Shown here: piece after piece, positions 8,884-17,528 of the stretch
How the letters are laid out: the number at the start of each line of letters is the position of its first letter
How positions within the stretch are numbered: position 1 is the first letter of the stretch
Source: Bryobacterales bacterium
Lineage (GTDB): Bacteria; Acidobacteriota; Terriglobia; Bryobacterales; UBA6623
Assembly (NCBI GenBank): GCA_028819255.1
Contig: JAPPMB010000143.1
Coordinates: 1-53,597, forward strand
Length of the DNA stretch: 53,597 nt
Reading direction: 5' to 3'
Position numbers and translations under genes: made by a program
The notes under the pieces: model-generated
Database searches by the model: none
Seen by the model: the letters and a program-made list of their open reading frames with translations, nothing else
What the model was told of the DNA's origin: nothing

Positions 8884-9327
8884 ATGGCAGAGTAGCGGAG
8901 GAGTGCGCACGCGAAGTATGACATCAAGTACCACTTGGTGTGGATCACGAAGTACCGCTACCGAGTTCTGCGGGGAGCGGTGGCGGAGCGGGCGCGGGAG
9001 CTGATCCGGCAGACGTGCCAGATGCGGGAGGTGATGGTGGTGCGGGCAGCGGTGGCGGCGGATCACGTGCACATGCTGGTGTCGGCGCCACCGCACTTGG
9101 CACCGTCGAAGCTGGTGCAGTAGGTGCAGGGCCGGTCGTCGAGGAGGCTGCAGGATGAGTTCTCGCACCTGCGCAAGAGGTGCTGGGGCCGGCACCTGTG
9201 GGCGCGGGGGTACTTCTGCGCGACGGTGGGCGCGGTGAACGAGCAGACGGTGCGCGAGTACATCGAGAGCCAGAAGTGGGACGAGGACGTGGAGGGGTTC
9301 CAGGTCATCGCGTCCGAGTCGCCTTGA
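8884..9327 (+). pseudogene. tnpA: IS200/IS605 TnpA (Y1 transposase) with two in-frame amber codons
   Basis: The frame from the ATG at 8884 reads MAE-stop-RRSAHAKYDIKYHLVW, continues through TKYRYRVLRG and the HUH motif region (ADHVHMLVSAP), then KLVQ-stop-VQGRSSRRLQDEF, HLWARGYFCATVGAVNEQ and VREYIESQKWDED to a TGA at 9325. Apart from TAG at 8893 and TAG at 9121 the full-length family architecture of about 147 codons is kept, including the His-x-His metal motif and the Tyr in REYIESQ that should be catalytic. In relatives known to me both stop positions are usually tyrosine (MAEY, LVQY), so each is one base away from a sense codon. I read this as recent decay; suppression is the alternative. 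Confidence 0.8.
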
Positions 9328-9328
9328 G

Positions 9329-9416
9329 CCGGCTTCAGCCGGGCACCTCTCAGGCGGCCTTAGCCGCAATCACGACTTTCAGTCGTTAGAACATCCCACC
9401 GGCTTTTAGCCGGTGG
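9329..9416. repeat. Array of four small hairpins downstream of tnpA
   Basis: Perfect inverted repeats occur at 9329-9342 (6-bp stem, 2-nt loop), 9354-9367 (5-bp stem), 9372-9386 (ACGACT/AGTCGT, 3-nt loop) and 9396-9416 (CCACCGGCT/AGCCGGTGG, 3-nt loop). The last is the strongest and is the likely right-end hairpin of the IS200-type element. Confidence 0.7.
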
Positions 9417-9451
9417 TCGTTGAGTGAGCCAAGAACTCGTCTATACCAGTA

Positions 9452-9468
9452 GGGAGGGTCGCCCTCCC
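9452..9468. repeat. Perfect GC-rich hairpin
   Basis: GGGAGGG and CCCTCCC flank a TCG loop. It lies 35 bases beyond the last IS200 hairpin and may be a REP-like or separate mobile remnant. There is no T-run, so it is not a typical terminator. Confidence 0.5.
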
Positions 9469-10181
9469 GGTGCCGGACGGCTGGATCGCTAGGTCGCCAA
9501 CCCGAAATTCAAGAGGATCAAATACACTGAGTGCCCAAATGCACCACTTATGGCCCCTTCGCCAGTATCGGAGATTCGACGAAAGCTAGCGCAGCAGGTC
9601 CGTGCAGGAATGAGCGGACGCGGGTGTGGAGGCGGGCATCGGGTGGGGCAGGCGATCAGGGCAGCCGGGAGGCTGAGCAGCCGGTCAGAGGACTAGAGGA
9701 CGGGCCGCCGACGGAGCAGGCCAGGGGACGAACCGGGCAGCGACCTTGTTGGGGAAGAGGGTGGATCGCAATAGGGGATGCATTCGTCATGCCGATGCTA
9801 CGGAAGGAGCGCTTCAAAGTGCAAGCGGGACGGGATGGCAACAACGGTGAGAGAGAGGCGGGGCCGTGTCTGGAGAGCGAGATGCTGTCCAGGCGGATAG
9901 GCCGGGCGCTGGCAAGGGGCGTAGGCAACAAGGGGATAGCGGAAGGGCAGCGGTGGACCCCAGCGCGGAGTCCCACCTGGTGATGGAATCAGCGTGACGC
10001 AACAGAAAACACACCGTGCGGCCCAAGGACGTCACAGGAGATTCTGGATTGCACCCAAGACAGGCAGGTCAAGCCGAATTCGGGGTATATCTCCGAGGCG
10101 TCACCTGAACAATCCGGGCTAGAACGACCGTTGGCCCGCAAGGAGCCCAAATCGTGAGGCGCAGCGCGGACGGCATCGCTT
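9469..10181. other. Unassigned intergenic region, partly purine-rich
   Basis: About 700 bases between the IS elements and the first receptor gene. From about 9590 to 9980 the plus strand is strongly biased to G and A. A 150-codon open frame at 9531-9983 has low-complexity composition and no recognisable domain, so I do not call it a gene. It could be a remnant of a structured element such as a group II intron, but no domain V motif was found. Confidence 0.4.
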
Positions 10182-10209
10182 TTGACAATCCCATGTCGTC
10201 CGATATACG
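10182..10209 (+). promoter_or_regulatory. Sigma70-type promoter upstream of the first TonB-dependent receptor
   Basis: TTGACA at 10182-10187 is a perfect -35 hexamer. TATACG follows at 10204-10209 with a 16-bp spacer (17 bp if the -10 is read one base later). The predicted leader to the GTG at 10392 is about 175 bases and contains a hairpin GTGGAG/CTCCAC at 10255-10271, which may affect expression. Confidence 0.6.
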
Positions 10210-10391
10210 ATTGGGCAGGCAATTCGGCTGGGGTATTGGGCTGGGTCTGGTTCGGTGGAGTGATTCTCCACTTCTTTCGAGACGGATTCGGTAGTGGTTG
10301 GTGCGTCCATCCGGGTTGTGTGTCCGGCCGGCTCTTGCGGGATGCTTCCCGAAGGCCTGCCTGAATCTTGGCAAGAAAGGACGGAAGCGAA

Positions 10392-13300
10392 GTGAAATCT
10401 AGATCAAAACGATCGATCCGCTGGATCGGGATCGTAGCGGCGGTGGCCGTGCTGTCTGCGTTCGCAGGCACGGCACTTGGCCAGAACACCTACGGCACGC
10501 TTGTCGGACGCGTCACGGACGCCCAGGACGCTGTCATTCCGGCGGCGATGGTCACTGCGACCAACCAGAGCACGAACATCGCGCGGTCCGTCCAGACCAG
10601 CGCGACCGGCGACTACAGCGTGCTCAACCTTCTCCCCGGCGCCTACGACGTCACCGTCGAGATGGACGGATTCAAGACCTCGCTGATCGAGGGCATCACC
10701 CTGCGCGTGAACGAGTCGGTCCGGATTGATGTCGCGCTCCAGATCGGCGAGGTTGTCGAGACGATCGAGGTCTCGTCGACGGTTGCGCCCCTTCTGGAGA
10801 CGACGCGCTCGACCCTCGGCACCGTCGTTGCGAACGAGAAGGTCGTGGAGCTTCCGCTGAACGGGCGCGACATGACGCAGCTGACCATGCTGCTGCCGGG
10901 GGCCGCCCCAGGCGCGAGCGCAGGAGGCTTCTTCATCATCGGCGGCCAGACCGTGGCGGTGACGGGAAACCGCAGCGACCAGAACAACTACACGCTGGAC
11001 GGGGTCAACAACAACGAGACCTTCTTCAAGCACTACGGCATCCGCCCGTCGCTCGACGCCATTCAGGAATTCACCGTGCAGACCAACATCACCAGCGCCG
11101 AGTTCGGAGACGCGGCCGGCGCGAACGTGAACGTTGCGATCAAGTCAGGGACCAACGAGATCCACGGGAGCCTCTTCGAGTTCTTCCGCAATGACAAGCT
11201 CGATGCCCGGACGTTCTTCGCCCCGGAGAGGTCCGCCTTCCGCTGGAACCAGTTCGGGGCCGCCGTCGGCGGGCCCGTGGTCCGCAACCGGACGTTCTGG
11301 TTCGCCAACTGGGAGTCCTTCCGTTTCCGGCGAGAGAGCACGGTCCTGAACTCCGTGCCCACGCAGGAAATGCGGGAGGGCCGCTTCATGGCGAACGTCG
11401 ACGGATCCCCCATCGGCCAGATCTACGACCTCCTGACGACGGAGGAGGGTGCTGGAGGCATGCACACGAGGCAGCCCTTCGCCAACAACACGATTCCGCA
11501 GAGCCGGTTCCACAGCGTGGCCCGCACCTGGCAGGAGAACGTGTTCGGCCCGTTCCTTCCCAATCTTCCGGGCCAGGCTCCGAACTACATCAACATCACA
11601 CCGAACAAGCGCGACGACGACCAGGTCAATCTCAGGCTCGACCACCAGGTGAGCGAGAACAACAACTTCTTCGTCCGCTGGTCATGGGCCGACAACATCA
11701 ATCTCTCCCCGCAGGCATTCCCGGGCAGGGAGGTGTCGTTCTTCAACAAGTTCAGGAACATGGCGGTCAGCGACACGCACATGTTCAGCCCCACATCGAT
11801 CTTCGAGTTCAAGTTCGGCTACAACTCCGACAACATTCAGCGCCGGACCGAGCCGCTGGGCCTCGGCCAGCTCGTTGCAGGATCTCCGGGAACGTTTCGC
11901 GAGGATTTCGACTTCCCGATCAACATCGGGGTTTCGGGCTTTGCGGGAGCGGGGCTGACCGCGTTCGTCTCCGGGCCGCAGAGAACCTGGCAGTTCATGC
12001 CGTCCTTCACGAAGATCGCCGGCAAGCACACGCTCAAGCTCGGCGCAGACATCAAGGTGCGCCACGTGCTGCACGACGGCGTGTTCGCCAGCGTGAACCA
12101 CGACCGGGTCCCGACTTCCGATCCGCAGGACACGGCCGGGGTCACCGGCTTCTCCTACGCCAGCTTCCTTCTGGGACTCCCGTCCTCGGGAGGGCGGATC
12201 CAGCCCCTCGAGGCCCCGGGCTGCTCCTCCTGCACGGAGGCGAACATGAAGCAGGACCTCACGCACATCTACGTCCAGGACGACGTCAAGTTGACTAGGA
12301 ACCTGACGATGAACTTCGGCCTGCGCTACGAGTGGACCTCTTGGTACAGCAGCCGGAACAATCCTCCCAACGCCTCCTGGTTCGACGCGATCGGCAACCA
12401 GTTCGTGTTCGCCGGACCGAATCCGATCACCGGCGAACCCGCCAACACCACGCCGACCTTCATCGTCCCCGACAGGAACAACTGGGCGCCGCGCTTCGGG
12501 TTCGCGTATCTGCTCGGGCAGAAGACCACCATCCGTGGCGGGTACTCGGTCTTCTACGGCTCGAACATCGCTTGGGAGGGCAACCACATGCGGGGCAACT
12601 TCCCGTTCGCGCTAGGCCAGAACTTCGCCTCGGCGAACCAGATCTTCCACGAAGTCTCGACCGACAACCCGTTCCCGGCGCTGGACCCCTCCCGGCCCAG
12701 CGCCCAGCACACGGCAAGGCGGGACAACGTCATGCCGTATGTGCAGCAATGGAACTTCGGCATCCAGCGGCAGCTGGCAGAGGACCTGATGTGGGAGGTC
12801 AACTACGTCGGCTCCAAGGGCACCAGACTCAGTTCGTTCATTGACGGCAACAACGCCCTGCCCGGACCGTCCGCGGACGGGGATACCATCCAGCAGCGCA
12901 GGCCGCACCCGCTCCACACGGGCGCCTTCAGCGAGAACCAGTCCGATGCCGTCTCGAGCTATCACGGTCTTACGACCAAGCTCGAGAAGCGCTTCAGCAA
13001 GGGACTCAGCTACCGCCTCAACTACGCTTGGTCGAAATCCATGGACCTCAACTCGCAATGGGGCGGCACGTCGGCGCAGAACTCCCTCGACAAGCGGGGA
13101 TCGATCGGGCTGTCGGACTTTCACCGTGCGCACATCTTCAGCGCGGACATGGTCTGGCGGCTGCCCCGTCTCCAGCGTCTTACCGGCGCCTTGGACAAGA
13201 TCGTCAACAACTGGCAGATGAACACGATCGTGCAACTGCGGAGCGGACGGTATCTCACTCCCACGCTGATCGGGGACCACAACAACGTCGCGGGAAGGGG

Positions 13301-13679
13301 CACGCGGCAGCGACCGGATCTCGCGGGGTCCGGGATCAGCTATTCGCGGACTCCCGAGCGCTGGGTCGAACCGGCATCCTTCGCAACGCCGAACCTGCCC
13401 CAGTTCGTGGGGGACGACAGCGGGTACGGAACCGCCGGCCGCAACATCATCGAGGGCCCGGGACACGCGGGGGTGGATTTCTCGTTCTACAAGAACATCC
13501 CCATCACGGAGCATCTCGGAGCCCAGTTGCGGTTCGAGTTCTTCAACATCTTCAACCGGGTGAACTTCAACGACCCGGGAGTGGGCGGCTGGGATCCGTC
13601 GAACTTCCCGAGCTGGGGCAGGATCACCGGAACCGGAGACGCGAGGCAGATCCAGATCGCCGCGAAGTTCTACTTCTGA
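10392..13679 (+). CDS. TonB-dependent receptor, Oar-like, with carboxypeptidase-regulatory N-terminal domain
   Basis: 1,095 residues. The GTG at 10392 is preferred because it follows a purine-rich AAAGGACGGAAG ribosome site and begins a signal peptide (KSRSKRSIRW, a hydrophobic core, cleavage after TALGQ); an in-frame TTG at 10368 is the alternative. Order of domains: a Cna-B/carboxypeptidase-regulatory-like domain at about residues 35-115 (YGTLVGRVTDAQDAVIPAA), a TonB plug with the LPLNGRDMTQLTMLLPG and NNYTLDGVNNNE signatures, then a long beta-barrel ending in an aromatic KFYF typical of outer-membrane proteins. The family imports oligomers such as glycans through the outer membrane; the substrate is not evident. 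It heads a run of plus-strand envelope genes (TPR protein, secretin-like protein, cytochrome peroxidase). A second, divergent copy lies at 48255-51674. Confidence 0.93.
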   Translation: MKSRSKRSIRWIGIVAAVAVLSAFAGTALGQNTYGTLVGRVTDAQDAVIPAAMVTATNQSTNIARSVQTSATGDYSVLNLLPGAYDVTVEMDGFKTSLIEGITLRVNESVRIDVALQIGEVVETIEVSSTVAPLLETTRSTLGTVVANEKVVELPLNGRDMTQLTMLLPGAAPGASAGGFFIIGGQTVAVTGNRSDQNNYTLDGVNNNETFFKHYGIRPSLDAIQEFTVQTNITSAEFGDAAGANVNVAIKSGTNEIHGSLFEFFRNDKLDARTFFAPERSAFRWNQFGAAVGGPVVRNRTFWFANWESFRFRRESTVLNSVPTQEMREGRFMANVDGSPIGQIYDLLTTEEGAGGMHTRQPFANNTIPQSRFHSVARTWQENVFGPFLPNLPGQAPNYINITPNKRDDDQVNLRLDHQVSENNNFFVRWSWADNINLSPQAFPGREVSFFNKFRNMAVSDTHMFSPTSIFEFKFGYNSDNIQRRTEPLGLGQLVAGSPGTFREDFDFPINIGVSGFAGAGLTAFVSGPQRTWQFMPSFTKIAGKHTLKLGADIKVRHVLHDGVFASVNHDRVPTSDPQDTAGVTGFSYASFLLGLPSSGGRIQPLEAPGCSSCTEANMKQDLTHIYVQDDVKLTRNLTMNFGLRYEWTSWYSSRNNPPNASWFDAIGNQFVFAGPNPITGEPANTTPTFIVPDRNNWAPRFGFAYLLGQKTTIRGGYSVFYGSNIAWEGNHMRGNFPFALGQNFASANQIFHEVSTDNPFPALDPSRPSAQHTARRDNVMPYVQQWNFGIQRQLAEDLMWEVNYVGSKGTRLSSFIDGNNALPGPSADGDTIQQRRPHPLHTGAFSENQSDAVSSYHGLTTKLEKRFSKGLSYRLNYAWSKSMDLNSQWGGTSAQNSLDKRGSIGLSDFHRAHIFSADMVWRLPRLQRLTGALDKIVNNWQMNTIVQLRSGRYLTPTLIGDHNNVAGRGTRQRPDLAGSGISYSRTPERWVEPASFATPNLPQFVGDDSGYGTAGRNIIEGPGHAGVDFSFYKNIPITEHLGAQLRFEFFNIFNRVNFNDPGVGGWDPSNFPSWGRITGTGDARQIQIAAKFYF

Positions 13680-13766
13680 TCCGAGGGCGTCCGGCCTAGA
13701 TGCCGGATCGCAGGCGGGGCGCATCGGTCCGCGGACGGCCGGCCGCGCCTCGCCTCCAATTGCGCC

Positions 13767-15575
13767 ATGTCGATTGCCAGACCGCTCCCTCGCATTCCGG
13801 TCGTATGCGGGCTCGTGCTGGCCGTCTTGGCCTCGCTGGGAGCTGCCCCCTCGGATCCTGCCGGGGAGCAGCGGCTTGCGGCGCTGCTTGCGGAACTGGG
13901 CAAGGCGGAGCGGGATCAGGACCGCGGACGTCTTCGGGCCCTGTATTCCGAGGCCGCAAGCCTTGCCCCCGGGAATCCGCGTTTCCAGCGGGGCCTCGGA
14001 CTGGCGTGTTATCTGGACGGGGACTATGCGGAGGCCGTTGAGGCTCTCGAGCATGCGGCATCGCTACAGCCCGAACTCGCAGGCGTTCGCCTCTACCTCG
14101 GGATCAGCTACTATCGCACCAACCGGTTTCCGGAAGCGCTCGTCGAGCTGGAGGGGTCTCCGGAGCTCGGTTCGGGCGATCAGGCGGCGCGCTACTGGCA
14201 GGGTGCCGCGTACAGGGCGCTGGGCAGGCTGTCCGACGCCATAAACGCCCTTGAGCTGGCCCGCTCGAAGGCGCGAGCCAATCTCGAGGTCCTCCAGCTC
14301 CTGACACGGTCCTATGCGGAACACTCCTCCGAGTGGTTTCGCCACTTGCTCTCCGCGGATGAGACTTCGCCTCCAAGCCGACTGCTGAAGGCAGAGGAAC
14401 TGGCTATGGACGGTGCCGGGCAGGCGGCGCTGAGAGAACTGGACGCGGCACTGGATGAGGCTCCCGGTCTGGCCGGGCTCCACCGGGTGAGGGGCCAGGT
14501 CCTTTGGTCGAGGGGCGAGTACGAAGCAGGCGCCGACGAGTTCAGACTGGAACTGAAGAACAATCCTTTCAGTGCCGAGGCACATGTCCGGCTCGGCAGC
14601 TTCCTGCTGGATCTCGGTGATCCCGCGGCCGCACTCGGGCACCTACGCCTGGCGCGACGCTATGCGCCCGGAGACGAGCGCACCACCGAGTTGCTGGACC
14701 AGGCGCTGAGAGCCGGCGCCACCACGCCCGACACTCCCCAGTCTCCCCAAGGAACGATTCCGGCTTCCGGACCCACGCTTGAGCGCGCGCTCGGCAGCTA
14801 TAGGGCGGCCGACGCGACCAGCGCCGCGTTGCAGCTGGAGGGGGCGCTGGCCGAGCGCCCGGAGGCAACGGATGCGAGGCGGCTGCTCGTTCGGTGCTAC
14901 CTTGCCGAGAGTCGATTCGGCGAGGCCGCGGAGCAGCTTCGAGCGGTCCTGGCGCAAGACCGGGACGATCCGGAGACGCTCTATCTGCTGGGCAGAACCT
15001 ACGAGGGCCTTGCCGCGGCAACCGCGGACGAGATGTTCGAGCTGGACTCGGGTTCATCCCGTGTGAGGCTGCTGCGAGGCGAGGCGTTCGAGCGCGGCCC
15101 TCGCTACGACTTCGAACGGGCCCTCGCGGAATTCCGCGGCGCCAGGGAGCTGGACTCCGGGGACCCGGGAGTTCACCACGCGATCGGCCGCGTCCTGTTC
15201 AAGATGAAGAGGCTTGACGAGGCGATTCCTCACCTTCAGGAAGCTCTTGCGCTCAACCGAAGCCACGGCATGGCGAACTACCTGCTCGGCAAGATCCGGC
15301 TGGCCCAGGGCGATCGGACAGGGGCGATCGAGTCCCTGCGCTCTGCGGTCAATGCCCGGCCCGGCCTCGCCGACGCTCAGCGTGACCTGGCGAGGGCGCT
15401 GGTGCTCGAGGGACGCATGGACGAGGGCATCAGCATCTATGAGCGCCTCGTTGCCGAACACCCGACGGACGCGAGCCTGCGCGCCCTGCTGGCAGCCGCC
15501 TATCGCAGGGCCGGACACATGGAAAAAGCCAGGGCCGAAGCCGAGAGAGCCCGAGCCCTCAGCAAGGCCAACTAG
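13767..15575 (+). CDS. Exported tetratricopeptide-repeat protein
   Basis: 602 residues. A signal peptide is visible (basic start, then VVCGLVLAVLASLGAAP). The remainder is a solenoid of TPR units from about residue 60 onward, recognisable as GLACYLDGDYAEAVEALEHA, LGISYYRTNRFPEALVEL, AHVRLGSFLLDLGDPAAALG, YLLGRTYEGLA, AIGRVLFKMKRLDEAIPHL and NYLLGKIRLAQGDRTGAIES. A less regular linker rich in Thr and Pro lies near residues 315-330. TPR proteins are scaffolds for protein-protein contacts. Its place 87 bp after a TonB-dependent receptor and 143 bp before a secretin-domain gene suggests it helps assemble or serve an outer-membrane machine; that is inference. Confidence 0.85.
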   Translation: MSIARPLPRIPVVCGLVLAVLASLGAAPSDPAGEQRLAALLAELGKAERDQDRGRLRALYSEAASLAPGNPRFQRGLGLACYLDGDYAEAVEALEHAASLQPELAGVRLYLGISYYRTNRFPEALVELEGSPELGSGDQAARYWQGAAYRALGRLSDAINALELARSKARANLEVLQLLTRSYAEHSSEWFRHLLSADETSPPSRLLKAEELAMDGAGQAALRELDAALDEAPGLAGLHRVRGQVLWSRGEYEAGADEFRLELKNNPFSAEAHVRLGSFLLDLGDPAAALGHLRLARRYAPGDERTTELLDQALRAGATTPDTPQSPQGTIPASGPTLERALGSYRAADATSAALQLEGALAERPEATDARRLLVRCYLAESRFGEAAEQLRAVLAQDRDDPETLYLLGRTYEGLAAATADEMFELDSGSSRVRLLRGEAFERGPRYDFERALAEFRGARELDSGDPGVHHAIGRVLFKMKRLDEAIPHLQEALALNRSHGMANYLLGKIRLAQGDRTGAIESLRSAVNARPGLADAQRDLARALVLEGRMDEGISIYERLVAEHPTDASLRALLAAAYRRAGHMEKARAEAERARALSKAN

Positions 15576-15718
15576 GCCGGACGCGGCGCTGGCCTTCCGT
15601 CGCTGTGCCGAGATCCGGTCATGTGCGGCCATTGCGCGTGCATCCGGGCTGCCGCCCATCCGAAGGATTGAGAGCGAGCCGTCCACGCACCTGCTCGATC
15701 GAGCGTCCTTCGTATTGA

Positions 15719-17365
15719 GTGGCCAGTTTCCACGCCAGTTTGCTGAACGGCTTCCTCCTGTTGCTGCTGGTGACCGGGCCGGTCTTTTGCGAGACCGCCG
15801 ACGCGCTGTACCGCAAGGGGCGCAGGGCGGAATGGCAGGGCAGGCACATCGAGGCCTACATTCTCTACAACCGGGCACGGGCCTTGGATCCCGGAAACGC
15901 GGCCATTGCGGGAGCCGCCCGCCGTGTTCGGCGCGGTGCCGCGCAGCTGATGGCGGTGGCGGGGGAGCACAGCACCGCGATCCGGATGGCTCCCGATTCG
16001 TGGGAATTCCAGCACTTGCCCGGAGAGACCGGGGGAAGGCCGAGCGGAACGGAGCCGCCGGCCAAAGACTTCTCGCCCAAGCCTCGCCGGCCGGTGCGGC
16101 TGCAGTTCCGGGGCCACCTGGCGTCGTTCAGATTCCGAGGCACCGTACGTGAGGCGTACGAAGAGATTGCCGGAGAGTTCGGCCTGCGGGTGCTGTTTCA
16201 CGAGGATCTGGACACCGACAGGACGGTCCGGGCCGACCTCTCCGAGTGCGACTTTCGCTGCGCAATGCGGGCTCTCGGCGCAGTAAGCAACGCGGTCGGG
16301 ATGCCGGTTGCTCCGGACCTGATGCTGGTCGTCGAGGACAGCGAGAACGCGCGCGCGGCTTTCGAGACCTCTGCGCTTGCGACCGTGCCGCTCGACGCCT
16401 CGCTCTCCGCCGAGGACATCTCGCAGTTCAGCCAGGGCATCCAGCAGACGCTGGACATCAGACGGCTGGCCTCAACAGTCTCGGGGGACGCGCTGTTTCT
16501 CCGGGGACCGCTACCGAAGATTGACATGGCACATGCGCTGGCCGACAACCTGCTGCGTCCCCGGGGCTCGGCGGTCATCGAGTTCGAAATCATCACCGTT
16601 TCGCGCGGCTCGACTGTGCGAGCCGGAATCCGCCTGCCGTCGAGCTTCCCTGTCACAAACTTCAGCACCCTTTTTGGTGCAATGCCCGCAGCGGACGGTG
16701 CGGAGCGGCTCGTTGGCTTCGGCGGCGGCAGCACGGTTCTTGGTGTCGCGGTCGGTGACGCCTCGGTGGAAGCTCGCCTCGACGCCAGCGAGAGCCAGTC
16801 GGTCCACAGCGCCCAGGTGCGCACCGGGCATGGCCTGCCGGCCGATTTCAAGGTCGGGGAAAGCTATCCGATCACGACCGCTCAGTATTCTTCGGGAGGT
16901 CTGGACATCCCGGGCCAGGGATCCGCGAACTATGTTCAGCCACCGCCAACCGTCACATTTGAGGACCTTGGCCTCAACCTGTCCGTCACGCCGCTGATTC
17001 ACAGTGCGGCAGAAGTCACCTTGCTGCTGGAGGTGGCCTTCAGGTTTCTTTCCGGGTCGGCCGTCAACGGGATTCCCGTGTTTGCGAACCGCGAGTTCCA
17101 GTCGCGCGTCCGGCTCCGGAGCGGTCAGTTCGCCATCGTCTCCGGCACTGCGGTCTACGAGCGTCGCAGACTCGGCCGCGGACTCGGGGGGCTGGGGAAC
17201 CTGCCCCTCCTCGGACTGATCTTCCGGCGGAACGAACGCACGTGGAGCCAGCGCGACCTGCTGGTTCTCGTGCGTCCGCGAGTCGCCACGCTGCCGCCGG
17301 GGGAGCTTGCGCGAGCCCGAGAGTTCCTCTTCGGCTCCGAGGAGCGTCCGGTTCCCGCGCTCTAG
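15719..17365 (+). CDS. Secretin-domain protein with N-terminal TPR-like segment (type II/III secretion or type IV pilus secretin-like)
   Basis: 548 residues from a GTG at 15719 that directly precedes a signal peptide (LLNGFLLLLLVTGPVFCE). A short TPR-like unit follows (ALYRKGRRAEWQGRHIEAY). Around residues 140-200 is an STN/secretin N-domain-like segment (RGTVREAYEEIAGEFGLRVLF). The C-terminal half has secretin features: VIEFEIITVSRGS, VTFEDLGLNLSVTPLIHS, FRFLSGSAVNGIPVFANREFQSRVRLRSGQFAIVSG in successive pieces, GLGGLGNLPLLGLIFRR and LLVLVRPRV. It is shorter than PilQ or GspD and has few N-domains. No gsp or pil genes are near, so this is an orphan. Placement after the receptor and TPR genes suggests one transcription unit. 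Confidence 0.8.
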   Translation: MASFHASLLNGFLLLLLVTGPVFCETADALYRKGRRAEWQGRHIEAYILYNRARALDPGNAAIAGAARRVRRGAAQLMAVAGEHSTAIRMAPDSWEFQHLPGETGGRPSGTEPPAKDFSPKPRRPVRLQFRGHLASFRFRGTVREAYEEIAGEFGLRVLFHEDLDTDRTVRADLSECDFRCAMRALGAVSNAVGMPVAPDLMLVVEDSENARAAFETSALATVPLDASLSAEDISQFSQGIQQTLDIRRLASTVSGDALFLRGPLPKIDMAHALADNLLRPRGSAVIEFEIITVSRGSTVRAGIRLPSSFPVTNFSTLFGAMPAADGAERLVGFGGGSTVLGVAVGDASVEARLDASESQSVHSAQVRTGHGLPADFKVGESYPITTAQYSSGGLDIPGQGSANYVQPPPTVTFEDLGLNLSVTPLIHSAAEVTLLLEVAFRFLSGSAVNGIPVFANREFQSRVRLRSGQFAIVSGTAVYERRRLGRGLGGLGNLPLLGLIFRRNERTWSQRDLLVLVRPRVATLPPGELARAREFLFGSEERPVPAL

Positions 17366-17444
17366 CCGGAAATCGCCGCAGGTCCGGGGCGGGTCGAGAC
17401 GCGGACTCAAGATGCCGCCCCGCCGCCCGAATCGGGATTGCTCC

Positions 17445-17450
17445 TATAAT
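17445..17450 (+). promoter_or_regulatory. Perfect TATAAT -10 box before the cytochrome peroxidase gene
   Basis: TATAAT stands out in very GC-rich DNA, 79 bases before the ATG at 17529. No good -35 hexamer lies at the usual distance, so if used it may depend on an activator. It suggests that the peroxidase has its own promoter besides read-through from the upstream genes. Confidence 0.45.
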
Positions 17451-17528
17451 GGCTTCGCGCAGGGCGTACGGTCCCAGGACCGCTCTTCGCCTTGCATAGA
17501 GAGAACTCGAAGACAAGGAGAACTCAAG

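Larger units (their letters stand above)
8884..9416 (+). mobile_element. IS200/IS605-type element (tnpA only) with a right-end hairpin array
   Basis: A Y1 (HUH) transposase gene is followed by four closely spaced small hairpins, the last at 9396-9416. No tnpB follows. Subterminal hairpins instead of terminal inverted repeats are the hallmark of this family, because TnpA recognises folded single-stranded DNA. The left boundary cannot be fixed; only 11 bases separate the ATG from the neighbouring IS end, so the left end may have been lost. Confidence 0.7.

Noticed and set aside
9531..9983. 150-residue protein in the purine-rich block
   Set aside because: No ribosome site, domain or family pattern; the composition follows the base bias of the block.
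9469..10181. Group II intron
   Set aside because: No intron-encoded reverse transcriptase and no domain V signature were seen.
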